Positions 52,950 through 62,232 of a stretch of 64,000 nucleotides of DNA are shown here, one piece after another (position 1 is the first letter of the stretch; every line of letters begins with the position of its first letter). The stretch lies in NCBI RefSeq assembly GCF_900162695.1, contig NZ_FUIH01000007.1, positions 2,790,001 through 2,854,000 of the forward strand, read 5' to 3'. The notes beneath the pieces are model-generated. The model was given only the letters and a program-made list of their open reading frames with translations, searched no databases and was not told the origin of the DNA. This stretch comes from Virgibacillus siamensis (GTDB taxonomy: Bacteria > Bacillota > Bacilli > Bacillales > Amphibacillaceae). The position numbers and the translations under genes were made by a program.

Positions 52950-54047
52950 TTATGATTCCGTGATAAATTCCGGATTGATTTTTTCAATACCAAGACCTGA
53001 TTTCGTTCCAAGTGAGATATTGCTGCCGTTATAAGCAATGCCGCCTTCTATCAGGTCACCGGCGAGCATTAATGGTGCATCAAAATCATAGTTGATAATA
53101 TTCGGCTGACTCGCGGCAAAATGTGCTGCAGCGGTAATGCCGATTTTTGTTTCAATCATACTTCCGACCATACACTTGACACCATAGATATCTGCCAGTT
53201 TGGCAATCTTCACTGCCTGATGGATTCCGCCTGCCTTCATCAGTTTTATATTGATTAAATCAGCAGCACGCATTTCAAGCAGCCGTCTGGCATCCCCCGT
53301 TGAAAAAACACTCTCATCCGCCATAATCGGTGTTTCCGTATTGGCTGCGACATATTTCAGCCCTTCAAAATCTGTTTTATGCACCGGCTGTTCAATCAGT
53401 TCGATATCAAGCCCAAGATCCTCCATTTTCCGAATAGCACGGACCGCTTCTTTTGCCGGCCATGCCTGATTGGCGTCCAGACGGATTTTCGCCCGCGACC
53501 CGACACGTTTTCGGATTCCCTGTATGCGTTTCACATCGTCATCTATTGCATCTTTGCCGACCTTTACCTTCAAAATTGAAAAGCCATCACTCATGTATTG
53601 CTGTGCATCATCTGCCATTTCTTCCGGGCTGTTCACACTGACAGTATAATCCGTCTCAATCTGGTCGTTATAGCCGCCCAAAAATTGCCATAGCGGCATT
53701 TGCGCTTCCTGTGCGAGACAGTCATATACCGCCATGTCAACTGCTGCCTTCGCGCTTACATTACCGATGATACTTTTATCGATTTTTTCAAATATCCGCT
53801 CATACTGCAAGATTGATTCATTAAGCAATAGCGGTTTGAATACATTATTAACGGCAATATCAATACTGGCGATGCTGTCTCCTGTTATAACGTGAGTCGG
53901 CGGTGCCTCCCCAAAACCGATTATTCCACTGTCACATGTTAGTTTGACAACAACTGTTTCAGCAACGGTTACAGTCCTTAGTGCTGTTTTAAATGGTGAA
54001 TTCAACGGAATCGCTGCCTGGAATGTTTCGATCTGCTGAATTTGCAT
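52950..54047 (-). CDS. ykfB: L-Ala-D/L-Glu epimerase (enolase superfamily, YkfB)
   Basis: 365 aa. Muconate-lactonizing-type enolase with the catalytic KxK in FSILKVKVGKDAI, metal ligands in KIRLDANQAWPA, IELIEQPV and IMADESVF, and the second catalytic Lys in LINIKLMKAGG. It converts L-Ala-D-Glu to L-Ala-L-Glu, so that the dipeptide can be degraded. AAGGAGG precedes the ATG. Position between ykfA and ykfC matches the recycling operon of B. subtilis. Confidence 0.94.
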   Translation of the reverse strand: MQIQQIETFQAAIPLNSPFKTALRTVTVAETVVVKLTCDSGIIGFGEAPPTHVITGDSIASIDIAVNNVFKPLLLNESILQYERIFEKIDKSIIGNVSAKAAVDMAVYDCLAQEAQMPLWQFLGGYNDQIETDYTVSVNSPEEMADDAQQYMSDGFSILKVKVGKDAIDDDVKRIQGIRKRVGSRAKIRLDANQAWPAKEAVRAIRKMEDLGLDIELIEQPVHKTDFEGLKYVAANTETPIMADESVFSTGDARRLLEMRAADLINIKLMKAGGIHQAVKIAKLADIYGVKCMVGSMIETKIGITAAAHFAASQPNIINYDFDAPLMLAGDLIEGGIAYNGSNISLGTKSGLGIEKINPEFITES

Positions 54048-54068
54048 ACCTGTTTCCTCCTTTCCGTA

Positions 54069-54989
54069 CTATCGGATGCCCGGTTCGATAATCAATGATC
54101 TTTTTGCTGACGATAATGTAGCTGGTACACCCAACGGAAGCGAGAAATTGGGCATACAGTGGCCAATGTTAAATCCGGAAACAACCGGACCGTTCAATCC
54201 GCCCAGGTACGTTTGAAAAATTTCTTCCAATGTCAGCGACGGTTTGTCTTTTGGCGGGTCGCATTCGGCAAAATCACCAATAATAACGCCAGCTGCTCCA
54301 GCAAACTTCCCAGCAAGCTTCAGCTGATTCAGCATCGCGTCAATTCGATATGGCGCCTCGCCGATATCTTCCAAAAGCAGCAGTTTTCCTGCTGTATCAA
54401 TTTCATATGGTGTACCAAGCGTGCTGATAAGCAGGGACAGATTACCACCGACTATTTCAGCCGATGCCTCTCCTGCTGCAATAACGTTTAACATTGAAAC
54501 ACTCTCTGTATAATAAAGTTCCGATGGTTCTAGCAGCTGTTGAAATAAACCTGCCGTATATGTATCAAAATCGTCATCCGCAATGTCCGAGACAGGCATT
54601 GGCCCGTGAAACGTTGCCAAACCTGTTTCCTGACGTATTGCGGTATGTAAATATGTAATATCACTGTATCCCCAAATGATTTTCGGATTGTTTCGGATCA
54701 GTTCATAATCAATATCCCCGGCGATTCTTCCTGTTCCATATCCGCCACGGGCAAAAATGATTGCTTTGACACTGTCATCTGCAACCATATCATGAAAGTC
54801 TGCTAGCCTCTCCGCATCCATCCCGGCCAAGTAACCGTATGTATTTTCCACATGCTTGCCCAGCTTCACATGCATGCCCATTTTTTCAAAAAAAGGGATC
54901 GCCCGCTGAAGACGGTCCGAATCAACAGGGCCTGCCGGTGCAACGATTCCAATTAGATCTCCCTTGTTGAGCCGAGGTGGCTTCATCAT
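54069..54989 (-). CDS. ykfA: LD-carboxypeptidase (peptidase S66, YkfA)
   Basis: 306 aa. It releases the terminal D-Ala from murein tetrapeptides. The nucleophile Ser109 is in KIIWGYSDITYLH. ARGGYGTGR precedes it. The Glu of the triad is in LLLEDIGEAPYRID, and the His is probably in FNIGHCMPNFSLPLG. Length and order fit S66 enzymes such as E. coli LdcA. The start may be the first or second ATG (54989 or 54986), with AGAAGG upstream. It follows dppE after a 258-bp gap that holds a repeat array and a hairpin. Confidence 0.93.
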   Translation of the reverse strand: MMKPPRLNKGDLIGIVAPAGPVDSDRLQRAIPFFEKMGMHVKLGKHVENTYGYLAGMDAERLADFHDMVADDSVKAIIFARGGYGTGRIAGDIDYELIRNNPKIIWGYSDITYLHTAIRQETGLATFHGPMPVSDIADDDFDTYTAGLFQQLLEPSELYYTESVSMLNVIAAGEASAEIVGGNLSLLISTLGTPYEIDTAGKLLLLEDIGEAPYRIDAMLNQLKLAGKFAGAAGVIIGDFAECDPPKDKPSLTLEEIFQTYLGGLNGPVVSGFNIGHCMPNFSLPLGVPATLSSAKRSLIIEPGIR

Positions 54990-55025
54990 AATGATGTACC
55001 TTCTTTCTGTCTTTTTTTATGTATG

Positions 55026-55060
55026 GTAAAGAAGGAGCGAATGTTCCGCTCCTTCTTTAC
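55026..55060. terminator. Perfect 14-bp hairpin between dppE and ykfA
   Basis: GTAAAGAAGGAGCG and CGCTCCTTCTTTAC pair exactly around a 7-nt loop. No T-run directly follows on the minus strand. It may be a partial terminator or an mRNA-stabilising hairpin separating transporter from enzyme genes. Confidence 0.6.
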
Positions 55061-55072
55061 GTTGTTGTAGTA

Positions 55073-55232
55073 ATCAACCTTCCATTCTAGTTATCAACCA
55101 TCCTGTGCCAGAAATCGACCTTCACTGACCGGTTATCAACCTTCCTCGTGCGAATATCATCTTTCACCGCCATATATCAACCCTCACCGGCCTCATATCA
55201 ACCGTCCATTCAAGATATCAACCTTCGCACAA
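55073..55232 (-). repeat. Phased GGTTGAT repeat array inside the dpp-ykf operon (8 units)
   Basis: On the plus strand ATC(A/G)ACC recurs at 55073, 55093, 55114, 55135, 55156 (diverged), 55176, 55197 and 55217, i.e. steps of 20 or 21 bp. Read on the minus strand the core is GGTTGAT, in the direction of transcription. It starts 15 bp downstream of the dppE stop codon. Confidence 0.85.
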
Positions 55233-55247
55233 TCTGCTTTTTTTAAA

Positions 55248-56897
55248 CTATTTCTTATCAGCCCACTTCAGCTCGAGATAGCCAACCGGGTGACGCACAA
55301 TGTCTTTGACGTCATCTTTGTAAATGAATACCTGGTTATAGTAGTGGATCGGGAAGATTGGCATTTCTTCCGCCAGCAGTTTTTCCGCTTCATACATCAG
55401 CTGCCAGCGTTTCTCTTCATTCGTCTCCTTCTTCGCCTGGGCAATCAGTTTGTCGTACTTTTCGTTGGACCAGCCGGTGCGGTTCATCGTCGAGCCGGTT
55501 ACAAAGCTTTCCAGGAAGTTGACCGGATCAGCGTAGTCAAACAGGAATGAACTTCGGGATAACTGGTGCTTCAGATTTTTCTGTGCTTCAAGGAACACGT
55601 TCCACTCCGTATTTTTCAAAGTAACATTAACACCAAGATTTTCACTGAACATATTCTGCATTGCCTCCGCAATTGCTTTGTGTCCTTCATCCGTATTATA
55701 TGTGAGTGTCACTGGAGGCAGTTTGTCATACCCTTCTTCTTTCATGCCTTCTTTCAGCAGTTTTTTTGCTTTTTCCGGATTGAATTTAACAAGGTCACCG
55801 TTTACTTCACGGAAATCTTTGCCGTTTGGTCCCTCAAATCCTGGTGATACGAAAGCTTTTGCCGCTTCTTCCTTATTTTTCGTTACATAATTGACAATGT
55901 CCTCCTGGTTGATTGCCAGTGCGAACGCTTTACGGATTTTCTTGTTCTGGAATGGTTCTTTGTTGACGTTAAAGCGGTAAAAATAAAGCCCCGCCTGTTT
56001 TTCAATGACAACATTATCACCATCAATTAACTGATCAGCCATATCGGGTGGAATACTGGTCATGTCAAGTTCATCACTTTTGAACATCTGATACTCCGTG
56101 TTGGAATTGTTGACCATTGCCCAGTGTACCTTATCAAGACTCACAGTTTCTTTATCCCAGTACTGGTCGTTCTTAACCATGACCATTTCTTTTTCATGCT
56201 TCCATTTCTTCAGTTTGAATGGTCCATTGGCAACAAATGATTCCGCTTCGGTATACCATTCCGGGTTTTCCTTGGCAACTTTATGATTCACCGGGAAAAA
56301 TGCCGGATTTGTTACGACATGCAGGAAGAAGTTCGTTGGTGCCTTCAAGGTTACCTTCAATGTTTTATCATCGACTGCTTTTACTTTCACATCATCTGCA
56401 GAGCCTTTGCCGGTATTATACTCCTTACCGCCTTCGATAAAATAGCCAAGAAATGCAGCTGGTGAGCCGGTCTTTGGATTTAAAAGCTGTTTCCATGCGT
56501 ACACGAAATCCTGTGCTGTCACCGGATCCCCGTTTGACCAGTTGGCGTCTTCACGAAGATGGAATGTGTATACTTTTCCATCATCTGAAACATCCCAGTC
56601 TTCCGCCATGGCTGGATGGGGCTTATCATCTTTACCCAGACGTGTCAATCCTTCCATCAGGTTGTTCAGCACATTCCAGGAAACCGAGTCAAAGCCGATT
56701 GGCGGATTAAGTGATGTTGGTTCCTCGCCATTATTCATGTATAAAACCTTTTCGCCGCTTTCGGATGACCCTTTACTGCTTTCCCCGCTATCACCCCCGC
56801 TGCCGCCGTTGTCACTGTTACCCCCGCTGCCGGTCGTACATGCCGATAAAACAGCGATCAGTAATACGGAAAATAATAATAATAATCCTCGCTTCAT
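55248..56897 (-). CDS. dppE: Oligopeptide-binding lipoprotein DppE/OppA
   Basis: 549 aa. The signal peptide ends VLSAC, followed by a Gly/Ser-rich linker. Family 5 solute-binding domain: LNPPIGFDSVSWNVLNNLME, WSNGDPVTAQDFVYAWKQLL and ALAINQEDIVNYV are typical. It captures peptides (in B. subtilis murein tripeptides, via DppE) and delivers them to DppBC. GAAAGGGG lies upstream of the ATG. It is the fifth gene of the operon. Confidence 0.93.
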   Translation of the reverse strand: MKRGLLLLFSVLLIAVLSACTTGSGGNSDNGGSGGDSGESSKGSSESGEKVLYMNNGEEPTSLNPPIGFDSVSWNVLNNLMEGLTRLGKDDKPHPAMAEDWDVSDDGKVYTFHLREDANWSNGDPVTAQDFVYAWKQLLNPKTGSPAAFLGYFIEGGKEYNTGKGSADDVKVKAVDDKTLKVTLKAPTNFFLHVVTNPAFFPVNHKVAKENPEWYTEAESFVANGPFKLKKWKHEKEMVMVKNDQYWDKETVSLDKVHWAMVNNSNTEYQMFKSDELDMTSIPPDMADQLIDGDNVVIEKQAGLYFYRFNVNKEPFQNKKIRKAFALAINQEDIVNYVTKNKEEAAKAFVSPGFEGPNGKDFREVNGDLVKFNPEKAKKLLKEGMKEEGYDKLPPVTLTYNTDEGHKAIAEAMQNMFSENLGVNVTLKNTEWNVFLEAQKNLKHQLSRSSFLFDYADPVNFLESFVTGSTMNRTGWSNEKYDKLIAQAKKETNEEKRWQLMYEAEKLLAEEMPIFPIHYYNQVFIYKDDVKDIVRHPVGYLELKWADKK

Positions 56898-56920
56898 ACC
56901 AATTTTGCCCCTTTCAAAAT

Positions 56921-57925
56921 TTATTTTGCGGCTGTTGCAGCCAATAGCTGTTTAGCCCGTTCATCCTGAAGCCAGCAGTCCACTTTGTGTGAATCGCTCA
57001 GCTCCGTCATTGCGGGATAAACTTTATCACACACCTCCATTGCGAATGGGCACCGTGCTGTAAACGGACATCCCTGTGGAGGTGAGAATAAATCTGGTGG
57101 TGTCCCGTCAATCGGCGTGAGACGATCTTCTTTCAGATCAAGCCGCGGGACGGATTTTAACAGTCCTTTTGTGTATGGATGTTCCGGGTGATAAAAAATT
57201 CCCCGTTTAGTACCGGTTTCGACCACTTTGCCTGCATACATAACGGCAATCCGGTCGGCAATTTTAGCAACAACACCAAGATCATGAGTAATCAAAATAA
57301 TCGATACACCGGTTTTCTTTTGGATTTTGTCAAAGAGTTCAAGGATCTGCGCCTGAATCGTAACGTCGAGCGCAGTCGTCGGCTCATCCGCTATCAGCAG
57401 TTCCGGCTCACAGATCAATGCAATCGCAATAACGATCCGCTGCCGCATTCCGCCGCTGAACTGGTGCGGATACTGCTTGAGCCGTTCTGTCGGGTTGGGA
57501 ATTCCAACCAGTTCCATCATTTCAATTGCCTTTTGACGTGCTTCTTTACGGGATATGTGATGATGCTGCCGCACTCCTTCAACAAGCTGTGTTTCGATCG
57601 TAAGCGTTGGATTCAGTGCTGTCATCGGATCTTGAAAGATCATAGATATATCCACGCCGCGCATCGCCCGCATTTCCTTTTCACGAAGTTTCGTAAGGTC
57701 CCTTCCATTGAACAAAATCGTCCCATTGGAAATTTTACCGGGAGGATCCGGAATCAGCCGCATAATGGCATTGGATGTAACACTTTTACCGCAGCCTGAT
57801 TCTCCGACGATTGCCAATGTTTCTCCTTTATTTAAATGAAAATTCACCCCCCTGACAGCTTTCACTGTCCCGCCGTATGTAGTGAATGTTACGTGAAGGT
57901 CTTTTACTTCAAGAATCTTTTCCAT
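56921..57925 (-). CDS. dppD: Dipeptide ABC transporter ATPase DppD
   Basis: 334 aa. Walker A GESGCGKSVTSNAIM, signature FSGGMRQRIVIAIALI, Walker B LLIADEPTTALD. The Cys-rich C-terminal region (GCPFTARCPFAMEVCDKVYP) is typical of the OppD/DppD class. It energises peptide import with YkfD. It follows dppC with an 11-bp gap. Confidence 0.94.
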   Translation of the reverse strand: MEKILEVKDLHVTFTTYGGTVKAVRGVNFHLNKGETLAIVGESGCGKSVTSNAIMRLIPDPPGKISNGTILFNGRDLTKLREKEMRAMRGVDISMIFQDPMTALNPTLTIETQLVEGVRQHHHISRKEARQKAIEMMELVGIPNPTERLKQYPHQFSGGMRQRIVIAIALICEPELLIADEPTTALDVTIQAQILELFDKIQKKTGVSIILITHDLGVVAKIADRIAVMYAGKVVETGTKRGIFYHPEHPYTKGLLKSVPRLDLKEDRLTPIDGTPPDLFSPPQGCPFTARCPFAMEVCDKVYPAMTELSDSHKVDCWLQDERAKQLLAATAAK

Positions 57926-57936
57926 ATATGTCTCAC

Positions 57937-58893
57937 CTACTTCCTCAGCTTCGGATCGAGTGCATCCTGAAGCCCGTCGCCTAATACGTTAAATGCAAAC
58001 ATCGTAAATGAAATAAAGAATGCCGGGAAAAATAATGTCCACCAATTTCCGGACAAAATGGCCCCGAGTGCATCATTCGCCATCACTCCCCAGCTGGCAT
58101 ACGGTGATTGAATCCCCAGACCAAGGAAACTCAGGAATGCCTCTGCAAAAATGGCGGACGGCACTGTCAGCGTCATTTGAACGATAATTGGTCCCATTGT
58201 ATTCGGCAGCAGATTTTTGCGGATAATCCGCCACGTTTTCGTTCCAAACGATTTCGATGCAAGCACAAATTCAAAGTTTTTGATCTGCAGAACCTGCCCC
58301 CGCACAATTCGGGCCATCCCGACCCAACCGGTAACGGTCAATGCGACAATGATGGTGGTAAGACTCGGTCCCATTACTACCAGCAGCATGATAACGACTA
58401 ATAAATACGGCAGGCCATACAGCACTTCAATAATCCGCATCATAATATTATCAGTGCGTCCGCCTTTATAGCCGGAAACCCCGCCATAAACGACACCGAC
58501 GAAAAAATCAATCAAGGCCGCCATCAGGCCGACAAAAAGTGAAATTCGCGCACCATACCATGTTCTCGTGAATACATCACGGCCCAGTGAATCGGTGCCA
58601 AACCAATGTGTTCCGTTTGGCGGCTGAAACTGATTCGGCAAATTCTGTTCCTTTACTGAGAACGGCGAAACCATTGGACCGATAATCGCCATAATCGCAA
58701 GCAAAATCAGGAAAACGAGTCCCGCCATGGCAATTTTATTTTTCCGGAGACGTTTCCACGCATCCTGCCAATAGGAAAGGGATGGACGTGAAACCGTTTC
58801 TGCCGCTTTCAGGTCTTTCTCTTTCCACTTAAATAGGTCATCCGGCACTTGATTGGGAGCGTAGTTTGTCGCTGTTTCGTCTGATAGTTTCAT
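57937..58893 (-). CDS. dppC: Dipeptide ABC transporter permease DppC
   Basis: 318 aa. A long cytoplasmic N-terminus, then six membrane segments. OppC-type N-terminal motif LRKNKIAMAGLVFLILLAI, HWFGTDSLGRDVFTRTWYGARISL, and the EAA loop EAFLSFLGLGIQSPYASWG are clear. It forms the channel with DppB. AAAGGGAGG precedes the ATG. Confidence 0.94.
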   Translation of the reverse strand: MKLSDETATNYAPNQVPDDLFKWKEKDLKAAETVSRPSLSYWQDAWKRLRKNKIAMAGLVFLILLAIMAIIGPMVSPFSVKEQNLPNQFQPPNGTHWFGTDSLGRDVFTRTWYGARISLFVGLMAALIDFFVGVVYGGVSGYKGGRTDNIMMRIIEVLYGLPYLLVVIMLLVVMGPSLTTIIVALTVTGWVGMARIVRGQVLQIKNFEFVLASKSFGTKTWRIIRKNLLPNTMGPIIVQMTLTVPSAIFAEAFLSFLGLGIQSPYASWGVMANDALGAILSGNWWTLFFPAFFISFTMFAFNVLGDGLQDALDPKLRK

Positions 58894-58896
58894 AGA

Positions 58897-59838
58897 TTAT
58901 TTGCCTCCCTTTTTATGCAGCTTGATGCGGGGATCAAGGATACCGTAGACGATATCAACCAAAAATAACGAGAAGATGAGAAACGCACTGTAAAAGACGG
59001 TCGTCCCCATAATAACCGGGTAATCGCGCTGATTGATACTTTCAATAAAATATTTTCCCATCCCCGGGATTGCAAAAATCTTTTCGATAACAAATGAACC
59101 TGTCAAAATACCGGCCAGCAATGTTCCCATAATCGTCACGACCGGCATCAGTGCATTCCGGAGTGCGTGCTTCAAAATGATTTTCCACGGAAAAAGTCCT
59201 TTAGCACGAGCCATTTTAATATAATCCTGTGTAAGCACCTCAAGCATGGTAGAGCGCGTCAATCGGGCTATAATTGCCATCGGCCCGGTCGCGAGCGCTG
59301 TTACCGGCAGAATCATATGGATTGGACTTGACCATGTTGCTGCCGGGAGAATGTCCCAATCGACAGCAAATTTCTGGATAAGCAATGTCGCGAGAACAAA
59401 GTTTGGTATTGAAATCCCGAGCACTGCCACACTCATCGCAAAATAATCAATCAGGCCGTTGTGACGGAGTGCTGCCATAATTCCGAGGATAATTCCGGAA
59501 ATGACAGCAACTAAAATGGTCACCATCCCCAATTCAAACGATACCGGAAACCCGCGGCTGAGCAGATCGTTGACAGTTGCATTCGGCTGCTTGATAGATG
59601 GCCCGAAATCGAGCGTCACAACAGATTTCAAATAGAGCATATACTGAACAGGCATTGGCTCATCAAGGTTGTAATGTTCTTTTAGATTTTCCTGAACGGC
59701 TTCTGTTGTACTCCGTTCTTCATTCAAAGGTGAACCTGGAATGGTGACCATCAGGATGAAAGTCAGCGTGACAATAATCCATAATGTCACTGCCATAATG
59801 GCAAACCTTTTCAAAATATATCCCAGCATTTGTCCCAC
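58897..59838 (-). CDS. dppB: Dipeptide ABC transporter permease DppB
   Basis: 313 aa with six membrane segments. N-terminal MLGYILKRFAIMAVTLWIIVT and the EAA loop RAKGLFPWKIILKHALRNAL are family hallmarks. ILTGSFVIEKIFAIPGMGKY follows. It is packed between dppA (2-bp gap) and dppC (3-bp gap), so translation is coupled. Confidence 0.94.
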   Translation of the reverse strand: MGQMLGYILKRFAIMAVTLWIIVTLTFILMVTIPGSPLNEERSTTEAVQENLKEHYNLDEPMPVQYMLYLKSVVTLDFGPSIKQPNATVNDLLSRGFPVSFELGMVTILVAVISGIILGIMAALRHNGLIDYFAMSVAVLGISIPNFVLATLLIQKFAVDWDILPAATWSSPIHMILPVTALATGPMAIIARLTRSTMLEVLTQDYIKMARAKGLFPWKIILKHALRNALMPVVTIMGTLLAGILTGSFVIEKIFAIPGMGKYFIESINQRDYPVIMGTTVFYSAFLIFSLFLVDIVYGILDPRIKLHKKGGK

Positions 59839-59840
59839 TC

Positions 59841-60665
59841 CTATGAAAAAGTTGTACGCATCGCAAGCTCGGTCATTACTAGCATGGCCTGGTACGCTTC
59901 CAAAATATCGTCCGCTTCAAATCGAACAATTGTTGTTCCATCAAGTAATTTGGTGCCTGGCATCAGGTTCGCCCATTCTGCCTGCCCATGATTGTTAAAT
60001 TCAATTTTCAACACCGGTTTATCAGGAGGAACAAGTGGTTGTACCTTATCACGGTTCTTAAGGGCATGCGCTGTCTTTTGCTGCAGCATTTCACCCGCTT
60101 TTTTCGGTGTCATGCTTTTTACAGCAGACCGTGAAATCGTCTTTTTCACAGCAGCTGTTGTGATATTCGGAATTAATGCTTCCGCTTCTTTTGCTGCCTG
60201 GTCATCACCGGCAACCATCAGTACCGGAACACCATAATGTCCCGCAACATATGCATTAAATCCGAGTTCCCCAATTGGTTTATCGTTTATGTAAAAATTC
60301 CGCACCGCATGAATCATCGCATGGGACATCACCCCAAATTGTCCCGCCTGCGCATGATACCCGACAAACATCGCCCCTGCATAGGATGTATCAATACCTT
60401 GCATCATCGAAAGCGGTTTCACATCACCGGTAATTAAAGTCGCATCCGGGTGCAACTGATCAATCATAATATTATTCATTTTTGAATGGCTGTCATTGAT
60501 TAAAATTTCATCACAGCCAAATTTAAACGCCGCTTCGGCAACATAGTTCGTTTCCTCTGTCATGATCTTACGTGCTCGTTCATAATTATGTTCACTGGAA
60601 TCCACATATGTATAATCGGGAAGACCGGTGATCCCCTCCATATCGACAGAAACATATAATTTCAT
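59841..60665 (-). CDS. dppA: D-aminopeptidase DppA (zinc, M55 family)
   Basis: 274 aa. All zinc ligands known in B. subtilis DppA are found at the same positions: Asp8 and Glu10 (VSVDMEG), His60 (INDSHS), His104 (GYHAQAG) and Glu133 (IGELGFN). His115 (VMSHAM) near the active site is also conserved. It removes N-terminal D-amino acids such as D-Ala from peptides. First gene of the operon. In B. subtilis dpp is repressed by CodY. No clear CodY box was confirmed here. Confidence 0.96.
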   Translation of the reverse strand: MKLYVSVDMEGITGLPDYTYVDSSEHNYERARKIMTEETNYVAEAAFKFGCDEILINDSHSKMNNIMIDQLHPDATLITGDVKPLSMMQGIDTSYAGAMFVGYHAQAGQFGVMSHAMIHAVRNFYINDKPIGELGFNAYVAGHYGVPVLMVAGDDQAAKEAEALIPNITTAAVKKTISRSAVKSMTPKKAGEMLQQKTAHALKNRDKVQPLVPPDKPVLKIEFNNHGQAEWANLMPGTKLLDGTTIVRFEADDILEAYQAMLVMTELAMRTTFS

Positions 60666-60820
60666 GCAGCTCCCCCTCTCATTTTGTAATTTTCTTTCAA
60701 TTTTATCATATTAAATCTGAAATTCAATGATAAATTTGGATTCTTTTTGGGGATAATGCAGTATTTATCGGACTGTTAGCATATGTGCCGGAGTTTAGCT
60801 AGTCATTCAGAAAAAGCAAT

Positions 60821-60856
60821 AAAAAAACAGATGCTTGTTGCAGCATCTGTTTTTTA
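60821..60856 (-). terminator. Terminator of murA
   Basis: AAACAGATGCT and AGCATCTGTTT form a perfect 11-bp stem with a 6-nt loop and flanking A/T runs. Confidence 0.9.
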
Positions 60857-60881
60857 TCAAATATAGTATAAATTCAACTGT

Positions 60882-62198
60882 TTAATTTAATTCAGCAAAA
60901 ATTTCATCGTTCAAAACATCTGTTTTAACCGGATCCCCATTTTCATCGACACGCTCAATATCCGCACCAAGTGATGAAAGCTTGCCTGCAAGATCCACAT
61001 AGCCGCGATCAAGATGCTTTAATTCGGTAACACGTGTATGCCCATCTGCACGGAGTCCCGCAAGAATCAATGCTGCAGCAGCGCGTAAATCAGTTGCCGC
61101 TACTTCCGCACCTTGTAATTTACATGGACCTTCGATAATGACACTGCGGCCTTCAATTTTCATTTTCGCATTCATACGACGGAATTCCTCGACGTGCATA
61201 AAACGATTTTCAAATACTGTTTCTGTAATCACACTCGTGCCATATGCACAAAGCATCAATGCCATCATCTGCGACTGCATATCCGTCGGGAAGCCCGGAT
61301 GTGGTAATGTTTTAATGTCTGTCGGTTTCAAAATGTCAGGACCGATAACACGGATTCCACCGTTTTCTTCAAGAACCGTTACTTCCATTTCCTGCAGTTT
61401 GGAAATAACAGAACGTAAATGCTCACTCACAGCATTTTCAATTAAAATATTTCCGCCAGTAATCGCAGCAGCCACCATAAATGTACCTGCTTCGATCCGG
61501 TCAGGAATAATCGCATGTTCTGTACCGTGAAGCTTTTCCACACCTTCAATACGGATTGTTTCGGTGCCGGCACCAACAACCTTGCCGCCCATTTTATTAA
61601 TAAAGTTTGCCAAATCCACAATTTCAGGTTCTTTCGCACAGTTTTCTATAACTGTTTTACCTTCTGCCAGTGCAGCCGCCATCATAATATTTTCAGTCGC
61701 ACCGACACTTGGCATATCGAGATAAATTTTGGCACCTTGCAGACGCCCTTCTGACTTCAGTTCAACAAAGCCATTGCCAACATGTACGTGTGCGCCCATT
61801 GCTTCAAATCCTTTTAAATGAAGATCAATTGGACGTGATCCAATCGCACATCCGCCGGGCATTGCCACGTTCGCATGTCCATAGCGGGCCAATAACGGTC
61901 CCAGAACAAGCACAGATGCACGCATTTTCCGAACATATTCAAAAGGCGCCTCCGTTGTTAAGGTCTTGGAAGCATCCACGTGAACCGTATTATTTTCAAA
62001 ATGTACATTCGCATTCATATTCCGTAAAACTTCATTAATGGTATACACATCAGCCAGGACCGGAACATCATTGATAACACTTTTTCCCTCACTTGCTAAT
62101 ATGCTGGCTGTGATTACAGGCAAAACTGCATTTTTTGCACCTTCCGCCTTAACAGTACCATTTAGCTGATTCCCGCCTCTTACGATGATTTTCTCCAT
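60882..62198 (-). CDS. murA: UDP-N-acetylglucosamine 1-carboxyvinyltransferase MurA
   Basis: 438 aa. First committed step of peptidoglycan synthesis: transfers enolpyruvate from PEP to UDP-GlcNAc. The PEP-site Cys, target of fosfomycin, is in AMPGGCAIGSRPIDLHL. N-terminal KIIVRGGNQLNGTVKAEGAKNAVLP and GTFMVAAAITGGN are family motifs. Its place after ywmB and before spoIID (with the dpp-ykf insertion) points to the MurAA paralogue of B. subtilis. Confidence 0.96.
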   Translation of the reverse strand: MEKIIVRGGNQLNGTVKAEGAKNAVLPVITASILASEGKSVINDVPVLADVYTINEVLRNMNANVHFENNTVHVDASKTLTTEAPFEYVRKMRASVLVLGPLLARYGHANVAMPGGCAIGSRPIDLHLKGFEAMGAHVHVGNGFVELKSEGRLQGAKIYLDMPSVGATENIMMAAALAEGKTVIENCAKEPEIVDLANFINKMGGKVVGAGTETIRIEGVEKLHGTEHAIIPDRIEAGTFMVAAAITGGNILIENAVSEHLRSVISKLQEMEVTVLEENGGIRVIGPDILKPTDIKTLPHPGFPTDMQSQMMALMLCAYGTSVITETVFENRFMHVEEFRRMNAKMKIEGRSVIIEGPCKLQGAEVAATDLRAAAALILAGLRADGHTRVTELKHLDRGYVDLAGKLSSLGADIERVDENGDPVKTDVLNDEIFAELN

Positions 62199-62232
62199 GT
62201 TTTAATTCTCCTTATGTTCCAATTTCACTATA

